Positions 54,398 to 64,000 of a DNA stretch of 64,000 bases are shown here, in pieces. The notes beneath the pieces were generated by a model. That model had not been told where the DNA came from. It was given only the letters and a program-made list of their open reading frames with translations, and made no database searches. The stretch spans positions 4,030,001 to 4,094,000 of the forward strand of contig CAVTLA010000001.1 of NCBI GenBank assembly GCA_963735465.1, read 5' to 3'. Position 1 is the first letter of the stretch, and the number at the start of each line of letters is the position of its first letter. This stretch comes from DASZHJ01 sp963735465. Lineage in GTDB: Bacteria > Pseudomonadota > Alphaproteobacteria > ATCC43930 > CGMCC-115725. Made by a program: the position numbers and the translations under genes.

Positions 54398-55527
54398 CGG
54401 ACTTTCCCCTCCTGCCAGCGCTTGAACTGATCGAACAACTCTTCCTTCTGCTGCGAGCCCATCGCCTGCCCGGTGGCGCGGCTGCGCTCGTCCAGGAACT
54501 TGGCAAAGATATCACGCATCTGCTGGTCGTTGACGGCGACCGACGGCGCGCCGCCGTTGCGCTTGATCCAGGAATCCGCCGGGCCGAAGCGGCGCCAGTT
54601 CGGCAGCTCCGCCGCCAGGTTCACCTCGGTCCATTTCGGATGGTGGCCGGGATCGAGGAGCGCGCCGAACTGGGTGAAGAACGCGTCGACGAAGTTGGAG
54701 ACGTTGCGATAGCGGTCGGAATCCGGCGTCAGGTTCGCCGCCATCAGCACGGTGCCGACGGCGACGGTATCGACGGAGGCATCGACGCCGATGACGCCGG
54801 GATAGTCCTCGGCGCTGAGACGCGCCGGCAGATAGGCCGATCCCATGTCGGATTTCAGCGGCACCGCCAGGAAGTGCAGATTGTCCTGGGGGCGCACCGG
54901 CACGAAGAGCGGCGCCGGCTTGCCGGCGACGTAGGCGAGGGCCGCGATCTCGCCGGACTTCAGCTTCTCCATCGCCAGGGCCTGGTCGAAGGTGGTGGCC
55001 TCGACCTTGATCTTCAGGGACTCGAAGATCCGCGCGCCGGTCAGCAGCGTGCCGTCGCCCTGGACGCCGAAGTTCACCTTCTTGCCGGCGAGGTCGGCGA
55101 CGGTCTTGATGTCGCCCCGGGCGAGCAGGTGGAACTCCTCGTTGTAGAGCTTGGCGATGTAGGTGAGGGTCTCGACGCCGGGCGGATTGTGCTGCTGGCG
55201 CGCGTATTCCAGCACGTCGGCCTGCACGATCGCCATGTCGATGCCGCGCATCACCTTGACGTCGATCAGGTTCTGCAGCGAGCCCTTGCCGACCACCGGG
55301 GCGATGCGGCGGGTGGCGCCGTCGTCGAGCACGTCGGCGAGATCCTCCGCCATGCGCACCGAGGTGCCGAGCGTGCTGCTGGTGGCGATCTCCACCAACC
55401 CGCGATTGGCGCGCTCGGCAAGGGACTGCGCCGACGCCGGCGCCGACGTCCAGGCGAGGAGCGCGGCGGCCGCGAGCGTGCCCGCCCACAAGCGCCTCGT
55501 ATCGGATGTATGCACAATCATGATCAT
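54394..55527 (-). CDS. TAXI family TRAP transporter solute-binding protein
   Basis: A 377-residue periplasmic protein with a signal peptide (RLWAGTLAAAALLAWTSAPA). TAXI features include IATSSTLGTSVRMAEDLADVL, IAPVVGKGSLQNLIDVKV, VNFGVQGDGTLLTGARIFESL and repeated acidic loops. TRAP systems need DctQ/DctM-type membrane subunits, which are not present here. ATG 55527 is chosen for the upstream GAGGAGCGG; 30 more residues in the longest reading are poorly coding. Confidence 0.88.
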   Translation of the reverse strand: MIMIVHTSDTRRLWAGTLAAAALLAWTSAPASAQSLAERANRGLVEIATSSTLGTSVRMAEDLADVLDDGATRRIAPVVGKGSLQNLIDVKVMRGIDMAIVQADVLEYARQQHNPPGVETLTYIAKLYNEEFHLLARGDIKTVADLAGKKVNFGVQGDGTLLTGARIFESLKIKVEATTFDQALAMEKLKSGEIAALAYVAGKPAPLFVPVRPQDNLHFLAVPLKSDMGSAYLPARLSAEDYPGVIGVDASVDTVAVGTVLMAANLTPDSDRYRNVSNFVDAFFTQFGALLDPGHHPKWTEVNLAAELPNWRRFGPADSWIKRNGGAPSVAVNDQQMRDIFAKFLDERSRATGQAMGSQQKEELFDQFKRWQEGKVR

Positions 55528-55660
55528 CACCGCTCCTCGACGGCCTGGCTCCGTTGCAGTCTCATCTTCAATTCCCCTCCGCGCGCCCCGGCCGGTTGCG
55601 ACCGTCCCGCGCAGCATTCAGTTCCGACGTCGATGTGCTGCTGGCGCCGCGCCGGCGAGA

Positions 55661-56862
55661 TCAGCCGCCCGTCCGCGCGAGCAGCCGCTTCAACCGAAGG
55701 TCCGCCTGCGGATCGCCGGCGGCGGCGGCCTTGCGGTACCACTCGGCGGCGAGCTTGGCATCGCCGCGAACGCCGCGGACCCGCGCCTGCTCGAGGTAGA
55801 TCGGATCGTAGGTCTGGCCGACGGCGGTCGCCGCGAGCGCGCTGCCCTGCTCGGCCGCGCGCTGATAGAAGAGGCGCGCCGCCGCGATGTCGCCGGTGGC
55901 GAGCAGCTCATCGCCGCGCGCGACGAGCTGCGCGAGCTCCTGAGTCGATACCGTCGGCGCGGGCGGCGCCGCGGCGACAGGCGCCGAGGTGACGGGCGCC
56001 GCGGCGGGCTTGCTGTCGAGAGCGGGGGACGCCGGGATGCTCGGCACCGCGCTGGCGACGTCGGGAGTTCTTGGGTCGGACGTCGCTCGCCGGCGGAACC
56101 GGCGGCACCGCGGCCGGCGCTTTCGCGACGGCGGGCGGCGGCGGGGCCGACGGGACCGTGGACGCCGGCGCGACGATCGGCGGCACCGGCGCCGGTTTCA
56201 AAGCGGTCTCGGGGACGCGGAGCGGGCGTCGGCAGCGCCATCGCCGGGCGGTCGGTCAGCTGCGCCGTCTGCGGCGCGGTGCTCTCGCCACCCAGGGACT
56301 GCCAATAGACAAAGCCGCCGCCGGCGAGCAGCAGCACCGCGCAGGCGGCCGCGAGAAGGATGTAGACGCGGGAGAGTCCGCCGCGCTCCGTCTCGTCCTC
56401 GTCGGGCTCGATGTCGTGTTCCGGAAGCATCTTCAACGACGCTCGCGTGAAGGGCCGCGGGGTCTCGGCAACGGGAGGCTCGCTCGCAGGCGCCGAGGCC
56501 GGCAGCGGCGCCGGCGCCACGGCGGGCATGCGGGTCACCACGGTCTCGGGCTCGGCGGACGCGCGCTCTTCCTTGTGATCGAAGGACCAGTATGACGGCT
56601 TGAAGGTGGAGGCGGTAGCGGCGCCCTTGCTGTAGAGCACGCCCTCGGCGGGCTCGGGCGGTGCCGGCGGCGCGGGCGGGGGCGTCTCGGTGAAGGCGCT
56701 CTCCGGGCGGCGGCTGGCGATCTTCAGGACCGAGGACCGATCCACCTCTGCCGGCAATTCCACGGGCTCTGCCGGCGGCGTCTCAAGCTCGTGCGCCGCC
56801 GCGGCGCCCTTGGCGCCCAGTATCCCAGACAGCAATTTCGCTCGCCTATCGGCGCTCGCCAT
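55661..56862 (-). CDS. Membrane-anchored Sel1-repeat protein (two frameshifts)
   Basis: A protein of about 400 residues. A Pro/Ala-rich cytoplasmic N-terminus (from MASADRRAKLLSGILGAKG) leads to one helix (SRVYILLAAACAVLLLAGGGF), a long Pro/Ala linker in the periplasm, and two C-terminal Sel1/TPR-like repeats (GDIAAARLFYQRAAEQGS, GDAKLAAEWYRKAAAAGDP). Three frames are used, with shifts near 56212-56225 and 56070-56080, both in the low-complexity linker. Sel1 repeats bind other proteins; partner and role are unknown. The gene could be a real pseudogene, but the intact C-terminal repeats argue against it. Confidence 0.7.
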
Positions 56863-56970
56863 CGATTGCTCGCAATCCCAAGTGGTGCGTCAACACGGTC
56901 GCGTTGCCCACCTTGCGATACAACTTCTAAACACACTGTTAACGAGGGCCTCGCCAAGGCGCCAAATTCC

Positions 56971-56984
56971 CTTTGCCGGCAAAG
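56971..56984. promoter_or_regulatory. Perfect 14-base palindrome
   Basis: CTTTGCCGGCAAAG lies about 110 bases upstream of the Sel1-protein start and downstream of typA. It could be an operator, or a weak hairpin at the end of the typA transcript. Confidence 0.25.
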
Positions 56985-57075
56985 CTTTGCTGGCATGTTT
57001 AGGCGAATTTCCGACGTATTTTATCGACCGTGGGTAGGGTATTGGACCGCCAGCATAATACCGGCAGGGGTGCCC

Positions 57076-58905
<1,830 letters not shown>

Positions 58906-59736
58906 GGGGCGCGCAGACTAATGCCAAACAGTTAAAGGACGGCGACACGGCGCCGTTGATCGGCGGTATTTGGGAGCCCTGCCGGGTGAAGGCAACCTGC
59001 GTCCGGGACTGCCTGACCCGCGGCGGGCGGCGGTCTTATACAGCGGAAAGTGGCTGGCGTCGATGGGGGTCGGCAATCGGGTGTGAACCGGGCCTATTGC
59101 CTACTTCAGGTCCGGCATCGAGCCGCCCCTTCACCTTTCGACGGCCGTCCAGAGCGCCGTGAAAATGAGGCGCACTCACAATGCAGCTAGGCGAGAGCGA
59201 TGAACGGAGCGATGACCGCGAAGATCCAAGGGCTCACTGAGCCCGCTCCGACAATGATGCTGAGAGCAGTCCGCAAACTTGCCGGCGCTGCTCATGCGCA
59301 TCAACTAGGACCAAGCCAAGGCTACGCGAGCCAGAGAAAGATCAGCCATGATCAGCCAACGCTGCACCCCAGATGCCGACTCCGCGTGCGATCGTGCACG
59401 GCGCCAACCAGCAGGCGAAGCCGCGTCGAGACAAACGCGAGCAGCGTCATCTCGAAGATGAACCGAGGTGCCAGGTCTAGACCAGACTGCCGATCCTCCT
59501 TGGAACTTCCAGCCTCCACGAGGAGAATCCCAGCAACCAAGCGACACCGCATGCGCAGCTCGCCACAAACACGCTGAACAGCAGTTTCGACGGTGAACAG
59601 AAGTCTGGCGCATCAACGTCTGATCGCCTCTTCGAGGCACGCACCGCCTGGCCAGGCTGGTCCCTCGGCCAAATCGATGCGGCGTGACCGTAGCGCGGGG
59701 AGCGTTAAGCGGGCGTTGCCGCCACTCCGCAGGCCC
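58906..59736. other. Long region without a recognisable gene
   Basis: About 830 bases between typA and the kinase gene. The right half (from about 59200) is noticeably less GC-rich than the rest of the window and lacks the strong third-position GC bias of coding DNA. ORFs exist on both strands but none has a family I recognise, a ribosome site, or convincing codon use. It may be decayed or foreign DNA, or hold an untranslated RNA. Confidence 0.5.
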
Positions 59737-60732
59737 TCAGCCGAGGCCGGCGGCCTTGGCCAGGTCCTTGAGGGAGGCTTCCGGCCGGGCGCCGACGTGG
59801 CTGATGATCTCGGCGGCGGCGAGGCTGCCGAGGCGGCCGCAGGTGGCGAGCGGGCGGCCGTGGGTCAGGCCGTAGAGGAATCCCGCGGCGTAGAGATCGC
59901 CGGCGCCGGTCGTGTCGACGAGGCGGGCGGTGGGCTCCGGCGGGATCGCCAGGGTCTCCTTGGCGGTGACGATGACGGAGCCGTGGGCGCTCCGCGTCAG
60001 CGCCGCGATCTCGCAATCGCTGCGCACCGCCCGGGCCGCGGTGTCGAAATCCGCGGTCTCGTAGAGCGCGCAGATCTCGATCTCGTTGGCGAAGAGGATG
60101 TCGACGTGGTTTCTCACGAGGTCGCGGAAGTCGTCCCGGTGACGCTCGACGCAGAAGGGATCGGAGAGCGAGAGGCTGACCTTGCGGCCGGCGGCGTGGG
60201 CAAGCGCCGCGGCCTCGCGGATCGCCGCCTTGGCGCGGGGCGGATCGAAGAGGTAGCCCTCGAGATATGTCACCGATGCGCCGGCGATGAGATCGCGGTC
60301 GAGATCCTCGGGCCCGAGCTCGACGCAGGCGCCGAGGAAGGTGTTCATGGTGCGCTGGGCATCGGGCGTCACCAGGATGAGGCAGCGCGCGGTGGCGGGA
60401 CCCGAGGTCGCCGCCGCCATCCGGTAGGTGACGCCCGCCGCGGTGATGTCGTGGCGGAAGACCTGACCCAGCGTGTCGTCCCGCACCTTGCCGAGAAATC
60501 CCGCGCGGCCGCCCAGCGAGGCGATCCCCGCCATGGTGTTCGCGACCGACCCGCCGGACATCTCGACGCCCGGCCCCATCTCGCCATAAAGCAGCTCCGC
60601 CTCGCCGCCGTCGATCAGGCGCATGGTGCCTTTGACCAGGCCGCGCTTCTGCAGGAAGGCCTCGTCGGCGCGCGCGATCACGTCGAGGATCGCGTTGCCG
60701 ATGCCGACGACGTCGTGGGTTGCATTCGCCAT
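59737..60732 (-). CDS. PfkB family carbohydrate kinase, probable adenosine kinase
   Basis: A 331-residue ribokinase-fold enzyme. It shows GGSVANTMAGIASLGGRAGFLGKVRDD in the substrate lid (core GGSVANTMAG) and the PfkB C-terminal signature with catalytic Asp in VDTTGAGDLYAAGFL. The N-terminus (DVVGIGNAILDVIARADE) and NEIEICALYE match bacterial proteins annotated as adenosine kinases. Sugar specificity cannot be proved from sequence. Confidence 0.87.
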   Translation of the reverse strand: MANATHDVVGIGNAILDVIARADEAFLQKRGLVKGTMRLIDGGEAELLYGEMGPGVEMSGGSVANTMAGIASLGGRAGFLGKVRDDTLGQVFRHDITAAGVTYRMAAATSGPATARCLILVTPDAQRTMNTFLGACVELGPEDLDRDLIAGASVTYLEGYLFDPPRAKAAIREAAALAHAAGRKVSLSLSDPFCVERHRDDFRDLVRNHVDILFANEIEICALYETADFDTAARAVRSDCEIAALTRSAHGSVIVTAKETLAIPPEPTARLVDTTGAGDLYAAGFLYGLTHGRPLATCGRLGSLAAAEIISHVGARPEASLKDLAKAAGLG

Positions 60733-60831
60733 GGGATCAACCGGACCTGTGGGGTTGCGTGGGGCGGCGGGAGTATAAGAGGCTCCGTCCCGGCGGCAAG
60801 CCCGCCCACCAGCACGAGGCTGCCCTCGAGA

Positions 60832-61548
60832 ATGACGTCACTTCCTGCTCACATCGTGCAGGCGCTCCGCGACGCGGTGGCGCCCGGCCAGCGCCGCGCG
60901 CTGCTGATCAGCATCGTCGCCGCGTTCCTGGTGTTCCTGGCGCTTCACGCGGCGGTTGCCTGGGGCATCGAGGTGCTGCGGCCGCAGAACCATGCCTGGC
61001 TGCGCTGGCCGCTGGAGATCCTCGGCAACTTCGCGGTGATCGGTCTCGCCTGGCTGTTGTTCCCCGCGGTCTCCACCACCATCCTGAGCTTCTTCCTGGA
61101 CGCGGTGCTGGACCGGCTGGAGCGGCAGTACTATCCGACCCTGGGCCCGGCCCGGGCGGTGCCGATCTCGGCGGTGCTGCGGAGCGGCCTTCGACTCCTC
61201 GGCCTCACGATTGTCCTCAACCTGCTGGCACTCCCCATTTATTTGGCGATTCCCGCGATAAATCTGTTTCTCTTTTACCTGCTCAACGGCTATCTTCTCA
61301 GTCGGGAATATTTCGACTTGATCGCGCTTCGCCGGCTCGATGGTGTCGCGGCAAGGACGCTCTGGCGCGAGCGTCGCGGACGGTGGCTCCTCGCCGGTGT
61401 GGCGATCGCGGCGCTGCTGTCTTTGCCGATCGCCAACCTGGCGGCTCCGTTGGTGGCGGCGGCGTTGATGCTGCATCTGGTGACGGAGGCAGCGGGACTG
61501 GCCACACCGAGCGCGCTCGCCGACCCGGGAACCGGACCAGCAAGGTGA
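60832..61548 (+). CDS. EI24/CysZ-like membrane protein
   Basis: A 238-residue membrane protein with four to six helices and the EI24 pattern: FAVIGLAWLLFPAVSTTILSFFLD, FYLLNGYLLSREYFDLIALRR, in short LLNGYLLSREYFDLIA. Alphaproteobacterial members resemble CysZ sulfate channels, but a sulfate role is unproven. ATG 60832 starts the protein just before its first amphipathic helix. Bactofilin follows after four bases, suggesting joint transcription. Confidence 0.85.
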   Translation: MTSLPAHIVQALRDAVAPGQRRALLISIVAAFLVFLALHAAVAWGIEVLRPQNHAWLRWPLEILGNFAVIGLAWLLFPAVSTTILSFFLDAVLDRLERQYYPTLGPARAVPISAVLRSGLRLLGLTIVLNLLALPIYLAIPAINLFLFYLLNGYLLSREYFDLIALRRLDGVAARTLWRERRGRWLLAGVAIAALLSLPIANLAAPLVAAALMLHLVTEAAGLATPSALADPGTGPAR

Positions 61549-61552
61549 ACAT

Positions 61553-62203
61553 ATGTTCCGACGCAGAAAGCCAGCCGACGACATCACGACCAACCTGCCC
61601 GACGATCCCGACACCCTCGAGCTGCCGGTGAAGTCCGGCACGCGGACGGCGGCGGCGGCGGGTCCGCTGCGGCCGCCGGTGCTGCCGCCGCGGCCGGCGC
61701 CGGAAAGCTCGCGCTCGGGCATCGACGCGATCCCGCGCCGCATGGAAACCCCGCCGATACCGACGGCGCCGCCGATCGCGGTGAAGCGCGAGGCGGAGAC
61801 CCGCAAGCTCATCGTCGGCCGCGAGATCTCGCTCTCGGGCGAGATCACCTCCTGCGACCGGCTGGTGGTGGAAGGCAGCGTGGAGGCGAACCTCGCCAAC
61901 TGCCGCGACATCGAGATCTCCGAGAGCGGCGTCTTCAAGGGCTCCGCCTCGATCGAGGACGCGGAGATCCGCGGCCGCTTCGAGGGCGTGCTGCATGTGC
62001 GCCGCCGGCTGCTGATCCGCGCCAGCGGCCGCGTCACCGGCACGGTGCGCTATGGCCAGGTGGAGATCGAGTGCGGCGGCCAGATTTCCGGCGACGTGCA
62101 GGCGCAGCCGACCTTGAACGAGCCGCCGGCCCCAGCGCCGGCGCCGGTGGTGGAGACGCGGATCCTGGCGGAAACGCCGAGCGAGGGCGACCTCGTCGAG
62201 TAA
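61553..62203 (+). CDS. Bactofilin (polymer-forming cytoskeletal protein)
   Basis: A 216-residue protein. A Pro-rich tail of about 80 residues precedes the right-handed beta-helix bactofilin domain (LIVGREISLSGEITSCDRLVVEGSVEANL, core ISLSGEI and LVVEGSVEANL, then GSASIEDAEIRGRFEG and GQVEIECGGQISGDVQ). Bactofilins polymerise without nucleotide and organise cell shape or polar complexes. A second Pro-rich tail ends the protein, as usual for the family. Confidence 0.93.
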   Translation: MFRRRKPADDITTNLPDDPDTLELPVKSGTRTAAAAGPLRPPVLPPRPAPESSRSGIDAIPRRMETPPIPTAPPIAVKREAETRKLIVGREISLSGEITSCDRLVVEGSVEANLANCRDIEISESGVFKGSASIEDAEIRGRFEGVLHVRRRLLIRASGRVTGTVRYGQVEIECGGQISGDVQAQPTLNEPPAPAPAPVVETRILAETPSEGDLVE

Positions 62204-62256
62204 GAGGCGGGCGACCAACGCCGCAAGAATGCGGCGCGCCCGAGGCTGGGGGTTTG

Positions 62257-62745
62257 ATGGTGAGCCTCGGACCGGGAAGCGGTCGAGGAGCGGCAGAGAT
62301 ATCCGCCGGCAGTTGCCGGGGCGACGGGCGCCGGCTTCGCCTGTTGTCCGCCGTGATGGGCGCCGCCCTGCTCGCCGCCTGCGCCCCCTCGCCCGCACCG
62401 ACATCGCCGTCCACCACCCTGCCTGCGAGCGCACCGGTCGCCCTCGCGGTGGTGGGACCGCGGCCGCCGGCGGGGGCGGAGTTCAAGCAGCTCGCCGGCC
62501 GCAGCGGGACTGAGCTGCGGCGGCTTCTGGGCGCGCCCGACTTCCGCCGCCACGAGGCGCCGGCGGAGATCTGGCAATACCGCGGCGCCGACTGCGTGCT
62601 CAGCCTTTTCCTCTATCGCAAGAGCGGCCAGTACCGCGTCGCCTACGCGGAGATCCTCGACCGCGACGCCGCGGGCATGTCGCCATCGAGCTGCTACGAC
62701 GGACTGCTGGCGCGCCATCCGCGGCTGCATCAGAGCCGGCTCTGA
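62257..62745 (+). CDS. Putative lipoprotein
   Basis: A protein of about 162 residues with a lipobox (LLSAVMGAALLAAC) placed after about 25 charged residues, so a later start is possible. The mature part is Pro/Thr-rich and then forms a small domain (LAGRSGTELRRLLGAPDFRRHEAP, IWQYRGADCVLSLFLYR), which recalls SmpA/BamE-like lipoproteins in its GxPxxxR...WxY pattern. Function is unknown. It lies between bactofilin and an SDR gene. Confidence 0.75.
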   Translation: MVSLGPGSGRGAAEISAGSCRGDGRRLRLLSAVMGAALLAACAPSPAPTSPSTTLPASAPVALAVVGPRPPAGAEFKQLAGRSGTELRRLLGAPDFRRHEAPAEIWQYRGADCVLSLFLYRKSGQYRVAYAEILDRDAAGMSPSSCYDGLLARHPRLHQSRL

Positions 62746-62790
62746 TGCCATAGTCCCGCCTCCGCACTTCTCTCCCACGAGGACATCACC

Positions 62791-63615
62791 ATGGATCTGA
62801 AATTGCGCGGCGCGGCGGTCCTGGTGACCGGCGGCAGCCAGGGCATCGGCCTCGCCATCGCCCGCGCCTTTGCCCAGGAGGGCGCCCGCGTCGCGATCTG
62901 CGCCCGCGACCGCGGCCGGCTCGACGCGGCGGCGGCGGAGATCCGCGCGCTGGGCGCCGACTGCCTGGCGATCTCGGCCGATCTCCTCGATCCCGCGGCG
63001 TGCCAGCGCGCCATCGACGAGACCGCCGCCGCCTTTGGCCGCCTCGACGTTCTCGTGAACAACGCCTCCACCAGTGTCGACCGCACGCCGCGCTCCCTCG
63101 AGGACGCGAGCGACACGCAGCTTCTCGAACGCTTCATGGGGAAGACCATGGCGGCGGTGCGCTGCTCGCGCGCGGCGCTGCCGCATTTGCGCCGGGCCGG
63201 CGGCGGGCGCATCGTCTGCATCGGCGGCACCGCGGCCAGAAGCGTCTTCCGCGGCGACGAGCTGCCGTCGGGCGGATCGGGACTGCCGCAAGGCCTCGGC
63301 AATTCCGCGCTCGCCAATTTCAGCAAGCATCTCGCCGAGGAAGTCGCCGGCGACGGCATCGTCGTCAACATCGTGCATCCGCACACGACGCGCACCAGCC
63401 GGCATCCCGGCCGCGTGGCGCGCCGCGCCCAGGCGCTGGGCATCAGCAGCGAGGAAGCCGAAGCGGCGATCGCGGCGCAATTCCCGATCGGCCGCGTCGT
63501 CGAGCCCGAGGACATCGCGCCCCTCGTCCTGCTGCTCGCCTCGCCGCTCGCCGCCGCCATCACCGGGCAGTCGATTACTGTGGATGGCGGTGCGCTCAGG
63601 GGCATTGCGTACTAG
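62791..63615 (+). CDS. SDR family oxidoreductase lacking the usual catalytic residues
   Basis: A 274-residue Rossmann protein of the short-chain dehydrogenase family. The nucleotide motif TGGSQGIGLAIA (residues 13-24) and NNAS (90-93) are present. Where YxxxK is expected, the sequence reads GNSALANFSK, with Asn171 for Tyr and Ala175 for Lys, and the Ser of the triad is not evident in CIGGTAARS. It may bind NAD(P) without classic SDR chemistry, or use other residues. The start is ATG 62791 with GAGGA upstream. It ends in a typical SDR C-terminus (ITGQSITVDGGALRG). Confidence 0.88.
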   Translation: MDLKLRGAAVLVTGGSQGIGLAIARAFAQEGARVAICARDRGRLDAAAAEIRALGADCLAISADLLDPAACQRAIDETAAAFGRLDVLVNNASTSVDRTPRSLEDASDTQLLERFMGKTMAAVRCSRAALPHLRRAGGGRIVCIGGTAARSVFRGDELPSGGSGLPQGLGNSALANFSKHLAEEVAGDGIVVNIVHPHTTRTSRHPGRVARRAQALGISSEEAEAAIAAQFPIGRVVEPEDIAPLVLLLASPLAAAITGQSITVDGGALRGIAY

Positions 63616-63665
63616 AGATGTTGCGAACATACTCAGATAAAGATGTAGTCGTGGAGGAAACAACT

Positions 63666-64000
63666 ATGACGAGCACAAATAGCGAGCAAGTCGTCCGCGA
63701 GTGCGCGCAGTCGATCATCGACTTGATCAAGACCGAGGGAACCGACCGCACGCGGCTGCTGGACGGGTTGCGCACGACGCTGAAGCGCGCGCTGGCGCAG
63801 CCGGATCTGCTGTCCCTCGGCGTCAAGCGCGAGGGCAACCACATCGACAACTCCAAGTATCTTTATTATGACGGCCAGCTCGTCATCACCCTGGATCAGT
63901 TTCCCAAGGGAAAGAAGATCCCGCCGCACGATCACGGCGTCTGGGAAGCGCTGGCGATCTATCGCGGCAGCGTCCAGCACACCGTCTACGAGCGCAAGGA
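63666..64000 (+). CDS. Cupin / cysteine dioxygenase-like protein (runs off the window)
   Basis: The first 111 codons of a gene cut by the window edge. It starts at ATG 63666 behind GGAGGAAAC and reads MTSTNSEQVVRECAQSIID, later GNHIDNSKYLYYDGQLVI, then PPHDHGVWEALAIYRGSVQHTVYERK. The HDHG...H pattern is the iron-binding face of cysteine-dioxygenase-type cupins, read as a predicted metal-dependent enzyme. The remaining C-terminal half lies outside the window. Confidence 0.8.
   Translation, partial: MTSTNSEQVVRECAQSIIDLIKTEGTDRTRLLDGLRTTLKRALAQPDLLSLGVKREGNHIDNSKYLYYDGQLVITLDQFPKGKKIPPHDHGVWEALAIYRGSVQHTVYERK

Noticed and set aside
59305..59640. Minus-strand ORFs of 66 and 111 residues in the typA-kinase gap
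   Set aside because: No ribosome site, no family, and competing frames overlap each other. A real small gene cannot be excluded.

Overview
This 64 kb window is chromosomal DNA from a very GC-rich alphaproteobacterium. The evidence is an MmcB-type repair nuclease, a RegB/RegA-type redox two-component pair, a UgpBAE transporter with a PhoB box, a bactofilin, dispersed palindromic repeats of alphaproteobacterial type, and a cobalamin cluster mixing 'cob' and 'cbi' genes. Genus cannot be read from the sequence; a Rhodospirillales- or Hyphomicrobiales-like organism is my guess. I see no rRNA, tRNA, CRISPR array, prophage or intact insertion sequence.

Layout. 0-13 kb is housekeeping and regulation: PhyH dioxygenase with a divergent IclR regulator, an SbmA/BacA-like ABC exporter, mmcB, hldE, a degenerate EAL protein, a metallophosphatase, regBA, an ABC-2 exporter and a ketopantoate reductase. 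13.3-15 kb encodes a soluble chemoreceptor with three tandem PAS domains. 15.2-42.2 kb is the heart of the window, a nearly complete B12 locus: cobT | cobS-cobC | cobalamin riboswitch-cobU-cobW-cobN-cobO-SYLF-cobQ | cobD | cbiX-cobH(fusion)-cobL-glycosyltransferase-cobI-cbiG/cobJ-cobM | cbiD-cobK-ankyrin | cobA-SCO1-cobB. 42-49.5 kb holds ada, an MscS channel, a type II toxin-antitoxin pair and ugpBAE. 49.8-57 kb holds a metalloprotease, an AmpG-like permease, a cyclophilin, two orphan solute-binding proteins and a Sel1-repeat membrane protein. 57-64 kb holds typA, a poor-coding gap, a PfkB/adenosine kinase, an EI24 membrane protein, a bactofilin, a lipoprotein, an unusual SDR and a truncated cupin gene.

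How the genes work together. The B12 locus encodes the corrin-ring methylases, CobH, CobK and CobL, amidation (CobB, CobQ), adenosylation (CobO) and nucleotide-loop assembly (CobD, CobU, CobS, CobT, CobC). It pairs late-insertion chelatase subunit CobN with anaerobic-route CbiX, CbiG and CbiD; no CobG, CobZ or CobF is visible. Four genes with no known B12 role sit inside the B12 operons, and cobH is fused to an uncharacterised N-terminal domain of about 300 residues.

Caveat. Nine genes, including several expected to be needed, carry thirteen apparent single-base frameshifts. The reading frames on both sides are fully conserved, so assembly or sequencing indels are more likely than real pseudogenes. 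I annotate these as single genes with the breakpoints noted.
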